Of a stretch of 64,000 nucleotides of DNA, positions 25,832-33,925 are shown one piece after another. The notes beneath the pieces are model-generated. The model saw only the letters and a list, made by a program, of their open reading frames with translations. It had not been told where the DNA came from and searched no databases. The translations under genes were made by a program, and so were the position numbers. Source of the stretch: Oceanitalea sp047302425 (GTDB lineage: Bacteria > Actinomycetota > Actinomycetes > Actinomycetales > Actinomycetaceae); assembly GCF_047302425.1 (NCBI RefSeq), contig NZ_CP154855.1, forward strand, positions 2,294,001 through 2,358,000. The letters run 5' to 3'. Position 1 is the stretch's first letter. Every line of letters begins with the position of its first letter.

Positions 25832-26212
25832 TCAGGCTCCTTCGGTTTCGGTGATGGCGGCCACCGCGGTGACCTGGATGTTGTAGCCGTGGAATGCGTC
25901 GTTGAGGACGCCACGGTTGGCCTCGGTCCACTGCACCCACGTGACGGGTTGCAGGGCGGCGAGGAGGTCCTCGAGAGCGGCGTCGAGCTCGTCGTCCGCA
26001 CGCTCTGGATCCTGGGGACCGACGAGGAGCCACAGGTCCAGGCCGACGGCGACGCGGCTGGGGCCGAACTCCTCACGGCGATGGATGGACTGCTGCCACA
26101 CGGCGACCGTAGGGCGGGTGATGCCCGACGGTAGGAGCGCCGAGCCGGTGACCCGGTACCCGTCAGGGAGGTTGGCCTTGAGGTCGTCGACGAGGCGGGT
26201 GCGGGCGCTCAC
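25832..26212 (-). CDS. Tail terminator-like protein
   Basis: A 126-residue protein beginning at GTG 26212, which overlaps the previous stop (GTGA). The N-terminal helix SARTRLVDDLKANLP, the central strand LDLWLLVGPQD and the helix ELDAALEDLLAAL are the layout of phage tail terminators (gpU/gp17-like), which cap the tail tube before joining to the head. Assignment rests on fold-like pattern and gene order. Confidence 0.6.
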   Translation of the reverse strand: MSARTRLVDDLKANLPDGYRVTGSALLPSGITRPTVAVWQQSIHRREEFGPSRVAVGLDLWLLVGPQDPERADDELDAALEDLLAALQPVTWVQWTEANRGVLNDAFHGYNIQVTAVAAITETEGA

Positions 26213-26448
26213 TGGGCCACGCCCCACGTCGGGGTGAGGTACTGGCGGGTGTACCAGTCCAGCGGGGTGGCGTGCCCTGCGGCCTTGACGGCGGCGGTGT
26301 GGCGGTCCACGGCCAGGCGCAGGCGGGCGTCGGTCACGTCGTGGCCGGCGAGGTGCGCCTTGATCTGTCGTTCGGCGGTCTTGCGGGGGTCGAACCGCTT
26401 GGCCTTGGCCGGTGCCGCGGCGGTGGCCTGCTCGTCGTTCTCGGTCAT
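26209..26448 (-). CDS. Small head-tail region protein
   Basis: A 79-residue basic protein with a disordered Ala/Lys-rich start and a helical body (LRLAVDRHTAAVKAAG, DWYTRQYLTPTW). Overlaps its neighbours by 4 nt on both sides (ATGA and GTGA). No family recognised; position suggests a head-completion factor. Confidence 0.5.
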   Translation of the reverse strand: MTENDEQATAAAPAKAKRFDPRKTAERQIKAHLAGHDVTDARLRLAVDRHTAAVKAAGHATPLDWYTRQYLTPTWGVAQ

Positions 26449-26771
26449 CGCACACTCAGCTTTCCGCGCTTGGGGCGCAGGAGATTTCGAACAGTCCAGT
26501 CCATTGGCCAAACCGTGACCGTGTAGCCCTCGGCACCGATCTGGTCGTTGCCGCCCGCGATGCTCGAGCGGTACAGGGCGCGGGCCTGCATGGACTGCGC
26601 CAGGCGCCACGACTCGGGCACGACCTCAGCGTCACCGATCGCGGGGGCGTATTCCTCGCACTGGATGCGGGCGGAGGTGAGCAGCCCGTCGACGTCGTAG
26701 TCCTCGGCGTAGGGCGCGTCAGGCCAGTACGTCTGGAGCTCCTCGAGGTTCTGGATCCATCCGAGTGCCAT
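26445..26771 (-). CDS. Head-tail connector (adaptor) protein
   Basis: A 108-residue mostly helical protein directly after the capsid gene, as expected for the gp6/gp15-type adaptor that docks beneath the portal. Helices include LLTSARIQCEEYAPAI and SWRLAQSMQARALYRSSI. The C-terminal WTVRNLLRPKRGKLS is typical of actinophage adaptors. Confidence 0.68.
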   Translation of the reverse strand: MALGWIQNLEELQTYWPDAPYAEDYDVDGLLTSARIQCEEYAPAIGDAEVVPESWRLAQSMQARALYRSSIAGGNDQIGAEGYTVTVWPMDWTVRNLLRPKRGKLSVR

Positions 26772-26805
26772 GGCTGCTCACCTCCTCCCGTCGTGTCGGT
26801 GTGGG

Positions 26806-28383
26806 TCAGCCGGCGGCGGTGACCAGGGCGAGGCCCTCGTCGTCGTGGACGTTGACGGCGTAGTAGCCGAAGACGCCCTCGTCGATGCCGCCCTTGGCGA
26901 TGTCCTGCGCCTCGACGCGGATGGGGGCGCCGCCGCCGAGCTCGTGGACGGTGACGGCGGAGCGGGTGCCGACGAGCGTGCTGCCGGCGGTGAGGCCGGA
27001 CCACGGCTTGAGGGTGAAGGTCTGGGGGTTGAGGGTGCCCTCCTCCAGGCCGAGGGCCATGGTCAGGTACGCGAGCTTGTCCTGTTCGCGGGTCAGGACG
27101 AGGTCGCGCCACAGGTCCGGCGCGAGGAGCGCGAAGGACGGCATGGTCTTGGTGCTGTCCAGGACCGCCAGGGCGCCGTCCACGATGGACACCAGGCCGG
27201 GGTTGACGCCGGTGGGCACGGTGCCCCGGGTGACGGCGGTCGCGGCGGCGATGACGTCGGCGGCGACCTGCGCGTCGGACACCTGGGCGTAGGACTCGGT
27301 CATCGCGGCGAAGTAGGCCGCGAAGAACGCCTCGTCGTTGAAGTCCCGGTACTTGCGGTCGATGTCGTGCGCACCCGCGATGCGCTCGGCGTTGATGGAC
27401 ACGGCCTCGGTCTGGACCTCGTTGGAGGGCACGTCGGTCTTGTTGCCCGAGTAGGGCGCGACCTGCGGCTTGGTCACCCAGCGCCAGCCGCGGACCTCGT
27501 AGGAGGTGAGGTCGGCGTGGTTGAACAGCGGGATGATCTGCCGCTGGTAGGCGCGGCCGGACCACAGCTCCCCGACGAACTGGGGCACCTCGGTGCCGGG
27601 GGTGTCGGCGGGAACGATGTCGGACAGCGCCGCGAGCATGCGGCGCTCGCCGCCCTCGCGGTGCGCGGTGGCGAGCAGCCGGTAGAGCTCGTTCGGGTGC
27701 TTGATCTTCGTCTCGGTGCGGGACGCGGCGAGCCCGCCAACGGGGGCGGTCGCGGTCGTGGTGCTGTCACCCATGGTGGGCTCCTCCTCGGTGTCGTCCT
27801 CGGACGGGGCGTCCTTGGGCGTGGTCTCGGTCTTGTAGGTGCTGGTGGTCTTGCGGACGTACTCGACGCCGTCGATCGTGATGGTCTCGGTGGACTCGGT
27901 CTCCGACTCCTGGTCGGCCATGTAGTCGGGCAGCTCCCCGACGTCGGCGGCGACGAGCTGCGCACTCGGGAAGGCCGGGGCGACGCACGCGGCGGCGCCC
28001 GTGAGGAGGCCGGCGAGGAGCTTGCCGCCGCGGGTGACGATGTCGTCGACCTCGACGGACACACCGGCGCGCAGGCCCTCGGCGGCCTCGGCGAGGAGGT
28101 CGTCACCGGCACGGGTGGCCGCGATGCGGAACGTGGCCTCCAGGCCCTCGGCGGTCTCGGTGATCGCGACGCCGCGGCCGACGGGCTTGGTTCGGTCGTG
28201 CTCGAGGTTGAGCACCACCGCAGATGCGTCGTCGGGGATCTTCACTGACCCGGCCGAAGCGGTCAGGCGGCCCATGTTCGTGCGGCCGACCTCCCCGTAG
28301 GGGAGCAGCCGGTAAGTGAGGGTGCGGTCCTCCACGGACGCCGTGAGCAGCTTGCCCGCGGCCTGCATGGTCTTGGTGGTCAT
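26806..28383 (-). CDS. Fused prohead protease and major capsid protein
   Basis: A 525-residue fusion. Residues 1-145 are a prohead protease of the HK97 family: the catalytic His segment LNLEHDRTKPVGRG near residue 59 and a late ACVAPAFPSAQLV block with the serine-containing strand near 135. An acidic, Thr-rich linker with EEEPT (about residues 155-205) would serve as scaffold and cleavage zone. Residues 215-525 are an HK97-fold capsid protein (ELYRLLATAHREGGERRML, WVTKPQVAPYSGNKTDVPS, DIDRKYRDF, TLKPWSGLTAGSTLVG). RBS AGGAGCGAAGG precedes the ATG. Confidence 0.85.
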   Translation of the reverse strand: MTTKTMQAAGKLLTASVEDRTLTYRLLPYGEVGRTNMGRLTASAGSVKIPDDASAVVLNLEHDRTKPVGRGVAITETAEGLEATFRIAATRAGDDLLAEAAEGLRAGVSVEVDDIVTRGGKLLAGLLTGAAACVAPAFPSAQLVAADVGELPDYMADQESETESTETITIDGVEYVRKTTSTYKTETTPKDAPSEDDTEEEPTMGDSTTTATAPVGGLAASRTETKIKHPNELYRLLATAHREGGERRMLAALSDIVPADTPGTEVPQFVGELWSGRAYQRQIIPLFNHADLTSYEVRGWRWVTKPQVAPYSGNKTDVPSNEVQTEAVSINAERIAGAHDIDRKYRDFNDEAFFAAYFAAMTESYAQVSDAQVAADVIAAATAVTRGTVPTGVNPGLVSIVDGALAVLDSTKTMPSFALLAPDLWRDLVLTREQDKLAYLTMALGLEEGTLNPQTFTLKPWSGLTAGSTLVGTRSAVTVHELGGGAPIRVEAQDIAKGGIDEGVFGYYAVNVHDDEGLALVTAAG

Positions 28384-28392
28384 CCTTCGCTC

Positions 28393-29433
28393 CTAGTCGT
28401 GGTGCGCCGGACCCTGGACCGGCTGAGTCGGGGTGGACAGGTACTCAACGTCGAACGCGGTGCGGGTGCCGGCGGGGACGACGTCGTCCATCGACAGGCG
28501 CGCCTCCACGGGGGTGGCCCAGAACGCGAGGGACAGGTCGACGAGCTCGTTGCGGCTGGTCTCCTTGGTGGAGTACGTCAGCGACGCCGTGGCCGTGGAG
28601 CCCTCCAGGAGCGCCGCTGGCAGGTTGAGGAAGTTCGCGAAGTCGAGGCGGGAGGCGTTGCGGCCCTCGACGTACAGGTCCGTCTTCACGTCACCGAGGA
28701 CCTTGGCCTCGATCTCCGCCGGGGTCAGCGCGGTCCCGCCCCGCCGCCGTGCCTCCTCCCACTGACGGACCAGGGCGTCCTGCTCGTCGTCGGTGAGGTT
28801 CGCGTTGAGGTCGGTGACGTGCAGCTCGAGCATCGGCACCGGGGTCTCCACGCGCTGGGACCAGGCACGGGACATGTTGCGGGCGGCGCGGATGTCATCG
28901 GCACCGATCTCGAGGAGCCCGTCCTGCGGGCCCTCGATGAGGATGACCTCCTCCGCCGACACGGGCTTCCCGTTCACGAGGATGCGCAGGTCCGCGTCGA
29001 CCTCCCACCACTCGGGCGGGACACGGACGGCGTCGGTGATGCGGTCGCGTGCGCCGCGCTGCACGGCCCACAGGGAGGAGCCCTTGAAGATGAGGTCGTC
29101 CAGCGTCCACAGCATCCGGGTCCGGGGGGACACGGCCGTGTCGGTGCGGTACATCCACACGTCGGGGTCGACCATCGACTCGCCCCGGAACTTCGCCAGC
29201 GGCTGCCTCGCCAGGGTGCCGCAGATGAGGGCACGGCCCTTCGCGACGGCCGGGACCTTCATCGCCTCTGCCCGGGTGACGGTCTTGACGTCGCCGCCGA
29301 AGATGTCGGAGTAGGCGATCTTGGAGAGCTGGGAGGTCTGCCACGGTGAGGCGATCGTGGTGACCGGGCCGGCGGAGGGCGCATGGGAGCGGGAGACTTC
29401 TGCTGCGAAGCGGAACGCGTCCCACAGTCCCAT
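28393..29433 (-). CDS. Phage portal protein
   Basis: A 346-residue portal subunit of the HK97-like (Phage_portal) family. Signature segments: KVPAVAKGRALICGTLARQPL near residue 60, WTLDDLIFKGSSLWAV, RVPPEWWEVD, and the stem/crown block NFLNLPAALLEGSTATASLT near residue 265, then the helix SRNELVDLSLAFWATP. Shorter than most portals (400-480 residues), consistent with a small capsid. Next gene starts 9 nt downstream. Confidence 0.82.
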   Translation of the reverse strand: MGLWDAFRFAAEVSRSHAPSAGPVTTIASPWQTSQLSKIAYSDIFGGDVKTVTRAEAMKVPAVAKGRALICGTLARQPLAKFRGESMVDPDVWMYRTDTAVSPRTRMLWTLDDLIFKGSSLWAVQRGARDRITDAVRVPPEWWEVDADLRILVNGKPVSAEEVILIEGPQDGLLEIGADDIRAARNMSRAWSQRVETPVPMLELHVTDLNANLTDDEQDALVRQWEEARRRGGTALTPAEIEAKVLGDVKTDLYVEGRNASRLDFANFLNLPAALLEGSTATASLTYSTKETSRNELVDLSLAFWATPVEARLSMDDVVPAGTRTAFDVEYLSTPTQPVQGPAHHD

Positions 29434-29467
29434 GCGACCTCCTACCCGGCACCACCTCTACCCGTGT

Positions 29468-29499
29468 GCATAATCATACGGCGTACCGCATAGTTATGC
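29468..29499. repeat. AT-rich imperfect dyad between terminase and portal genes
   Basis: Two 14-nt arms, GCATAATCATACGG and CCGCATAGTTATGC, match at 11 of 14 positions around a CGTA centre. The AT content is far above the surroundings. It lies 23 nt after the terminase stop and 35 nt before the portal start; minus-strand TATGAT inside it could be a -10 box. A promoter/operator or RNA hairpin. Confidence 0.5.
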
Positions 29500-29521
29500 G
29501 CGCATCCCGTGCGGTGTGTCG

Positions 29522-30949
29522 TCAGGACGCGAGCGACGTGCGGATCCGCAGCGGCGCACGCGCCGGCTTGGAGTCGAACTCCCACAGCGCCAGGGACGCA
29601 GCCACCATCGGTGAGATGTCGTTGGCCGACGCCTTCCGGGCGAAGTACCGGCCCCCCTCCCCCTGCCGCCACGCCGCACCCTCAGCCGCCGAAGTCAGTG
29701 ACCCCTGACCGAAGTGCCGCAGCTCCCCGTCCGCGAGCGCCGACACGATCCGCTGCGCCGCGGCCTGCGCCTCCTTCGCCGTCCCCGGCACCAGCTGCAC
29801 ACCACGCAGGCGGGCGATCTCCTCCGCCGGCCCATGGTTGGCGCCGATGGCGTCGTACCTCACCGGCACCCTGTACTTGCGGGCCAGGCCGTGGACGAAC
29901 CGCGCCAGCCAGGAGACGCCCAGGCGGTGATCCAGCACCCCGACATGGGCCAGGCCCTCCTCGTCCCGCCAGGCGGCCACCACGGCCGCCGAGGAGTCGT
30001 CAGGGGCGCAGTCGAACGCGAGGGCGAACCGCTCCGGGCGTGGCACCTCCGGCACCTCCGCCGCCGCCCACGCCTCCATGTCGATCGCCGAGGACGCCGC
30101 ATCGAAGGGGAACCGGCACAGGTACTCGCGCTCGAACGTCGGCAGGTCCATCTTCCGGAACCGCTGCTGCATCTTCGCCATCGTCGTCAGCGTCCCGATG
30201 CCCGGGTGCACACGGCGCAGCACCGCCTCGTTCAGCACCGCCGGCCCGTCCGTGCCGTCGGGGTACAGCACGCTCTCCTCATCGTCACGGATCGAATAGT
30301 CCACGATGCCCGTGCCCGGCTCCCCCGCCCTGCCCTCCTGGAGGGTGTCCCACAGCAGCCCGGCCCGGGTCTTCGCCGGGGTGCCCACGATGATCGCCTG
30401 CCCCAGCGGGCGCGTGTCCAGCAGCGGCAGGGCGCCGGCCAGGAGGTCCTCGCTCTTGACCGGGTCGAGCTCGCCCGCCTCGTCGAACAGCATGGCGTCA
30501 GCGGCCTCCTGCCGGAATGCGTCCGCACGGGGCGGCACCACCCACAGCAGGGACCCGTTGGAGAACTCCAGAGCCTCGTCCCCGTTGGCCCACCGGATGT
30601 TCCCCACGCCGTCCTCGAAGCCACGGCCCTCCAGGATGCGGGCCATCTCCCGGAACTTCCGACGGGCACGCGTCCCATCCTGCGCCGTCGTCACCACCCG
30701 GTACCCCGGGATCGTCGCGCACCGCCCGATGAGCGTCGCCCAGATCGTCGTCGTCTTCGCCGCCCGCCGCGGGATCAGGCCGGCCACCGTCGGGTACAAC
30801 GGCATGTCGTCCTCGTCCCGAGCCTCGAGCACCCCAGCCAGGACCTCGCCCTGCGGAAGCAGCTCGAAGCCGATCATGCGCGAGCCAGCACGAGCGGCCT
30901 CCAGGTCCACGTCAGGGGGCGTCGGAGACAGGTACGTCGGCTCAGCCAT
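29522..30949 (-). CDS. Terminase large subunit
   Basis: A 475-residue DNA-packaging motor. The N-terminal ATPase has an atypical Walker A PRRAAKTTTIWA near residue 62, Walker B AMLFDEAGEL near residue 155, and a coupling motif IIVGTPAKTRAG. The C-terminal RNase H-fold nuclease begins with FALAFDCAPDDSSAA (first metal Asp) near residue 305 and has YDAIGANHGPAEEI near 375. No small subunit gene is recognisable. First gene of the late operon; a LexA box lies 66-81 nt upstream of its ATG. Confidence 0.87.
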   Translation of the reverse strand: MAEPTYLSPTPPDVDLEAARAGSRMIGFELLPQGEVLAGVLEARDEDDMPLYPTVAGLIPRRAAKTTTIWATLIGRCATIPGYRVVTTAQDGTRARRKFREMARILEGRGFEDGVGNIRWANGDEALEFSNGSLLWVVPPRADAFRQEAADAMLFDEAGELDPVKSEDLLAGALPLLDTRPLGQAIIVGTPAKTRAGLLWDTLQEGRAGEPGTGIVDYSIRDDEESVLYPDGTDGPAVLNEAVLRRVHPGIGTLTTMAKMQQRFRKMDLPTFEREYLCRFPFDAASSAIDMEAWAAAEVPEVPRPERFALAFDCAPDDSSAAVVAAWRDEEGLAHVGVLDHRLGVSWLARFVHGLARKYRVPVRYDAIGANHGPAEEIARLRGVQLVPGTAKEAQAAAQRIVSALADGELRHFGQGSLTSAAEGAAWRQGEGGRYFARKASANDISPMVAASLALWEFDSKPARAPLRIRTSLAS

Positions 30950-31014
30950 GTTCCACCACCGAGAGGGGGAGAAAGAGAGTGGACGACACGCGAAGGACTG
31001 TCCCGGGACTCAAA

Positions 31015-31030
31015 ACGAACGGGCGTTCGA
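31015..31030. promoter_or_regulatory. LexA (SOS) box upstream of the terminase operon
   Basis: The 14-bp core CGAACGGGCGTTCG is a perfect palindrome matching the actinobacterial LexA consensus CGAAC-N4-GTTCG. It lies in the 81-nt gap between the HNH and terminase genes. A minus-strand TTGAGT, a possible -35 box, follows directly. Confidence 0.72.
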
Positions 31031-31324
31031 TCACCACTGAAGTCTCCTGTCTTCGAGGCGGCGGGTGACGGTGGGCTCGCGTCGGGCGTTGGTGATGCGG
31101 GCTCCGGCCTTCCCGCCTGCCGAGGTGTTGCACCTGGCGTGACTGACCCACTGATTGCTGATGCCGTGGTCTCCGCCTTGGGCGCGGTCGGTCATGTGCT
31201 CGACGTGCCAGTCGTGTTCGGGTAGGACGGGTCGGCCGCAGCGGTAGCAGGGCAGGGGCAGGCGGGCTTTCCAGTGGGCGCGTGCGGTGCGGACGGCGTT
31301 GCCGGCCCAGCGGCGGGGGCTCAT
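31031..31324 (-). CDS. HNH endonuclease
   Basis: A 97-residue basic HNH nuclease. Zinc knuckle CYRCG near residue 27, then HVEHMTDRAQGGDH (catalytic His and metal His), and NQWVSHARCN completes the motif. Small HNH proteins next to the large terminase are needed for packaging by several siphoviruses. Last gene of the early operon, joined to the previous one by ATGA. Confidence 0.82.
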   Translation of the reverse strand: MSPRRWAGNAVRTARAHWKARLPLPCYRCGRPVLPEHDWHVEHMTDRAQGGDHGISNQWVSHARCNTSAGGKAGARITNARREPTVTRRLEDRRLQW

Positions 31325-32277
31325 GCTTCCTGCTTCTGTTGTGCGCGGCGCCAGCGGCCGTAGTGGAGCGGGCACAGTCCTCGGGACTTCGCCTTGGCGG
31401 TGCAGTCGTCCTCGCTGCAGGGCTGGTTGCTCGGCTTGGGGCCGGGCTTGCGGCCGGCGGCTTCGACGTACTGGTGGAGCTCTGCGGGTAGGCGGCCGGT
31501 GGTGAGCGCCTGGTGGTGGGCGCCGCAGAGGCCGCGGCCCTTGTGTGTGCGGCCGCATCCGGGGACGTTGCATGGGCGGTCGAGGTTGCCGGTGAGGTTG
31601 CGCTCTTGGCGCCAGTGCACGTCGCACAGCCCGCGGACCTTGGCGGGTCGGGTGCAGAGGTTGATGATGCAGGGACCGCCGCTGCTGGTGGTGTAGGTGC
31701 CTGTGGTCGGCTGCTTGTCGTTGAGGTCGTCGACCTGGTGGCTGAGCTCCTCGAGCCGGATGACGACTGCTGCTGGGTCCTCGGTGCCGAAGGGGCGGCC
31801 GTGGAGTGCCATGCGCTCGGTGAGCCACCCGTCGCCGACAGCTGCGGTGAGCATGTCTGTGGAGGCGATGCCTTTACGCCAGGCGTTCTGGGCGTGCACG
31901 CTCTGGCCGACGGCCTTCTCGAAGTGCCACCGGGTGGCGGGTGTGAGGGCTGCGTAGAGGTAGGCCATCCACCGGCGCTCGGGGGCGTGGTCGTCGCGGT
32001 AGGGGGTGAACTGGTTGGCGAGGGTCTGCGCTTCGACGATGAGCCAGTCGTACAGGTCTTCGCGCAGGAGGGTGTCGCGGTGGGTGGCGTAGAGGCGTGC
32101 GCCGTGCTTGTGCCAGATGTTCTGGACGACTGAGAGGGTGAGGTCGGCCCAGGCGTCTTGCCACTGCGCCCACGTCCACTGCTCGTAGCCGGGGATGGGG
32201 TCGTCCCACCAGTCGTAGGTGTCGGCGGGGTCGGTGGGGCCGTAGAGCTCATCGAGGGTCCTGTGCCTCTTGCTCAT
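31321..32277 (-). CDS. Phage protein with three C-x-C...RGLC..H zinc-knuckle repeats
   Basis: A 318-residue protein. Residues 1-190 are helical and Trp-rich (YEQWTWAQWQDAWADLTLSV, RRWMAYLYAALTPATRWHFE), with no recognised family. The C-terminal 120 residues hold three similar units of about 40 residues: C-N-x-C ending VRGLCDVHW, C-x4-C ending GRGLCGAHH, and C-x4-C ending SRGLCPLHYGRW. Each would bind one zinc through three Cys and one His. Possibly a nucleic-acid-binding regulator. Start at 32277 overlaps the helicase stop (ATGA). Confidence 0.6.
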   Translation of the reverse strand: MSKRHRTLDELYGPTDPADTYDWWDDPIPGYEQWTWAQWQDAWADLTLSVVQNIWHKHGARLYATHRDTLLREDLYDWLIVEAQTLANQFTPYRDDHAPERRWMAYLYAALTPATRWHFEKAVGQSVHAQNAWRKGIASTDMLTAAVGDGWLTERMALHGRPFGTEDPAAVVIRLEELSHQVDDLNDKQPTTGTYTTSSGGPCIINLCTRPAKVRGLCDVHWRQERNLTGNLDRPCNVPGCGRTHKGRGLCGAHHQALTTGRLPAELHQYVEAAGRKPGPKPSNQPCSEDDCTAKAKSRGLCPLHYGRWRRAQQKQEA

Positions 32278-33434
32278 CGGTCGCACCCGGGGTGGGTGGT
32301 GGCGCCGTCTCCGAGGTCGGCCATGGGGTGACCGCATCCGGTGCAGGTGGGGGTGGTGTCACAACCGTCACGAGTGTCACGTCCGTCCTGACTAGGGCCG
32401 CCGTTTGTGACACTTGTGACGCTTGTGACAGGCCCGTAGAGGCCACGTGACACCTTGCGGATGCGGCCTGCTTCCTCTGCCCGGACGAGCTGCTGCCGGA
32501 CGTTGGCGGGGCTGAGGCCGAGGACGATGGCGATGTCCCCGGCGCGGGAGCCCTCGGGGTGGGCGTTGATGTACTCGACGACGCGGGCACTCTCGTCGCC
32601 GAGGCCCGCGGTGGTGCGGGCGGTGCGGGCGAGGTCGGATGCCTCGTGGAGGTCGCCCTGGAGTGTCCAGGAGCCTTCGACGGCGGTCATGGCGTACTCG
32701 TTCTCGCGGACGTCGCGACCGGTGACCTTGAGGATGGCGTCGGTCTCACTGCGGGCCCTGGTGAGGGCGATGGTGAAGTCCGCGGACCCGTTGAGGCCCT
32801 GGGTGCCGCTGGTGGAGTCCATCCAGTCCTCGCCGGCGGCCTTGCGGGTGTGGTGGACGACGAGGAGGGTTGCGCCGGGGTAGGCGTCGACCTTGTTCTT
32901 GAGGTGGGTGCCAACGCGGTAGTCACGCATGTAGGAGGACTCTCCGGCGAGGGCTGGAGGCATGACGCGGCCGAGGGTGTCGAGCATGACGAGGGGGTTG
33001 TCCTGGCCGTGGACGTCGAGCCAGGCGTCGAGGAGCTCCATGACGTCGCCTGCGGTGGCCTTGGTGACGTAGTGGAGGTTCTCGGGGATGGGCTGGCCGT
33101 CGAGGAGCTTGCGGCAGCGGTCCTGGAGGCGGCGGTCGCCGTCCTCGAGTGCGAGGTAGAGGACGGGCCGGGCGTCGCCGACGTGGACGCGTCCGAGGGC
33201 ACGTCCGCCGAGGGCGACTGCGAGGCCGAGGCCGAGAGCGAGCCAGGACTTCCCCAGCTTGGGCGGGCCGACGAGGAGGCCGAAGCCTTCGGGGACGATG
33301 TCGGGGACGGCCCAGGCGAGGGGTGCGAAGTGCTGCTCGTCGAGCCAGGCCCCGGTCTTGACGCGCTCGAGGAGGGTGAGGTGTCGCTCGTGGCGGGCGA
33401 TGTCGGGGTCGATGGGGGTGGCGAGTGCGGTCAA
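32274..33434 (-). CDS. RepA-like AAA replicative helicase/ATPase
   Basis: A 386-residue RecA-fold ATPase resembling RSF1010 RepA-type hexameric helicases used by phages and plasmids. Walker A GPPKLGKSWLAL near residue 55, Walker B PLVMLDTLG near 145, and a sensor-like TLLVVHHTRK near 190. A winged-helix segment (SRAGDIAIVLGLSPANVRQQ) near residue 295 and a terminal zinc ribbon CTGCGHPM...C follow. It starts at TTG 33434, overlapping the previous stop (TTGA), with AGAGGAG upstream. The gene's 3' part contains an array of repeats that may be the replication origin. Confidence 0.78.
   Translation of the reverse strand: MTALATPIDPDIARHERHLTLLERVKTGAWLDEQHFAPLAWAVPDIVPEGFGLLVGPPKLGKSWLALGLGLAVALGGRALGRVHVGDARPVLYLALEDGDRRLQDRCRKLLDGQPIPENLHYVTKATAGDVMELLDAWLDVHGQDNPLVMLDTLGRVMPPALAGESSYMRDYRVGTHLKNKVDAYPGATLLVVHHTRKAAGEDWMDSTSGTQGLNGSADFTIALTRARSETDAILKVTGRDVRENEYAMTAVEGSWTLQGDLHEASDLARTARTTAGLGDESARVVEYINAHPEGSRAGDIAIVLGLSPANVRQQLVRAEEAGRIRKVSRGLYGPVTSVTSVTNGGPSQDGRDTRDGCDTTPTCTGCGHPMADLGDGATTHPGCDR
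32357..32429. repeat. Two opposed triple arrays of TGTGAC-like repeats at 9-bp pitch
   Basis: GTCAC-containing hexamers at 32357, 32366 and 32375 (TGTCAC, CGTCAC, TGTCAC) face TGTGAC hexamers at 32406, 32415 and 32424 across a 25-bp centre. They lie inside the helicase gene, as iterons do in lambda-type origins. The 9-bp pitch also equals that of the GTCACA sites upstream of the amidase gene. Confidence 0.6.
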
Positions 33435-33754
33435 GCGACTGCGCTCCTCTCGGTGGCGACGGCGCGGAGCGCGGCGACCCACAGCTCGACGTTGGCGGGG
33501 TCGGGGGACTCGATGCAGATGTTGTCGAAGCGGCAGGCGAGCTCGGCCCACAGGTGGGCGTCGATGCCGTCGTGGACGCGGAAGGGGCGCAGCGATCCGA
33601 CGTCGATGATGAGGGGGATGTGGCTGGCGAGGTCGCTGTTGTCGATGATGGGGCTCAGCTTGGTGCTGATGTCGCGGTCGTGGCCGAGGGTGGGCATGCC
33701 GTACTCGGCGGGGATGGTGGACAGGTCGATGCGGACGCGGCCGGTGATTGCCAT
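33431..33754 (-). CDS. Unknown early protein of the element
   Basis: A 107-residue protein with a beta-strand start (GRVRIDLSTI), a central strand HIPLIIDVGSL and a C-terminal helix (VELWVAALRAVA). The alternation recalls a small alpha/beta fold, but I recognise no family. It is coupled to the helicase by a TTGA overlap, which points to a role in replication or its control. Confidence 0.55.
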   Translation of the reverse strand: MAITGRVRIDLSTIPAEYGMPTLGHDRDISTKLSPIIDNSDLASHIPLIIDVGSLRPFRVHDGIDAHLWAELACRFDNICIESPDPANVELWVAALRAVATERSAVA

Positions 33755-33757
33755 GTG

Positions 33758-33925
33758 TCAGCGCCCCCGGTTGGCCTGGCGGTCCAGGCGTAGGAGGGCG
33801 GCCTCGTAGGCGCGTTCGTGATCCGACCGGCACTTGGGGCACTTCTGGGGCGGGATGGTGCCGCCGTCGACGCGGCAGAACTTGCCGTCGAGGGTGCGGA
33901 TGTGGCGCTGGCGGGTGGCGATCAT
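33758..33925 (-). CDS. Small zinc-binding protein
   Basis: A 55-residue basic protein with a CPKC knuckle and a preceding lone Cys; rich in Arg and Lys. No known family. Overlaps the HTH gene by ATGA at its start and ends 3 nt before the next gene, so it belongs to the early operon. Confidence 0.5.
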   Translation of the reverse strand: MIATRQRHIRTLDGKFCRVDGGTIPPQKCPKCRSDHERAYEAALLRLDRQANRGR

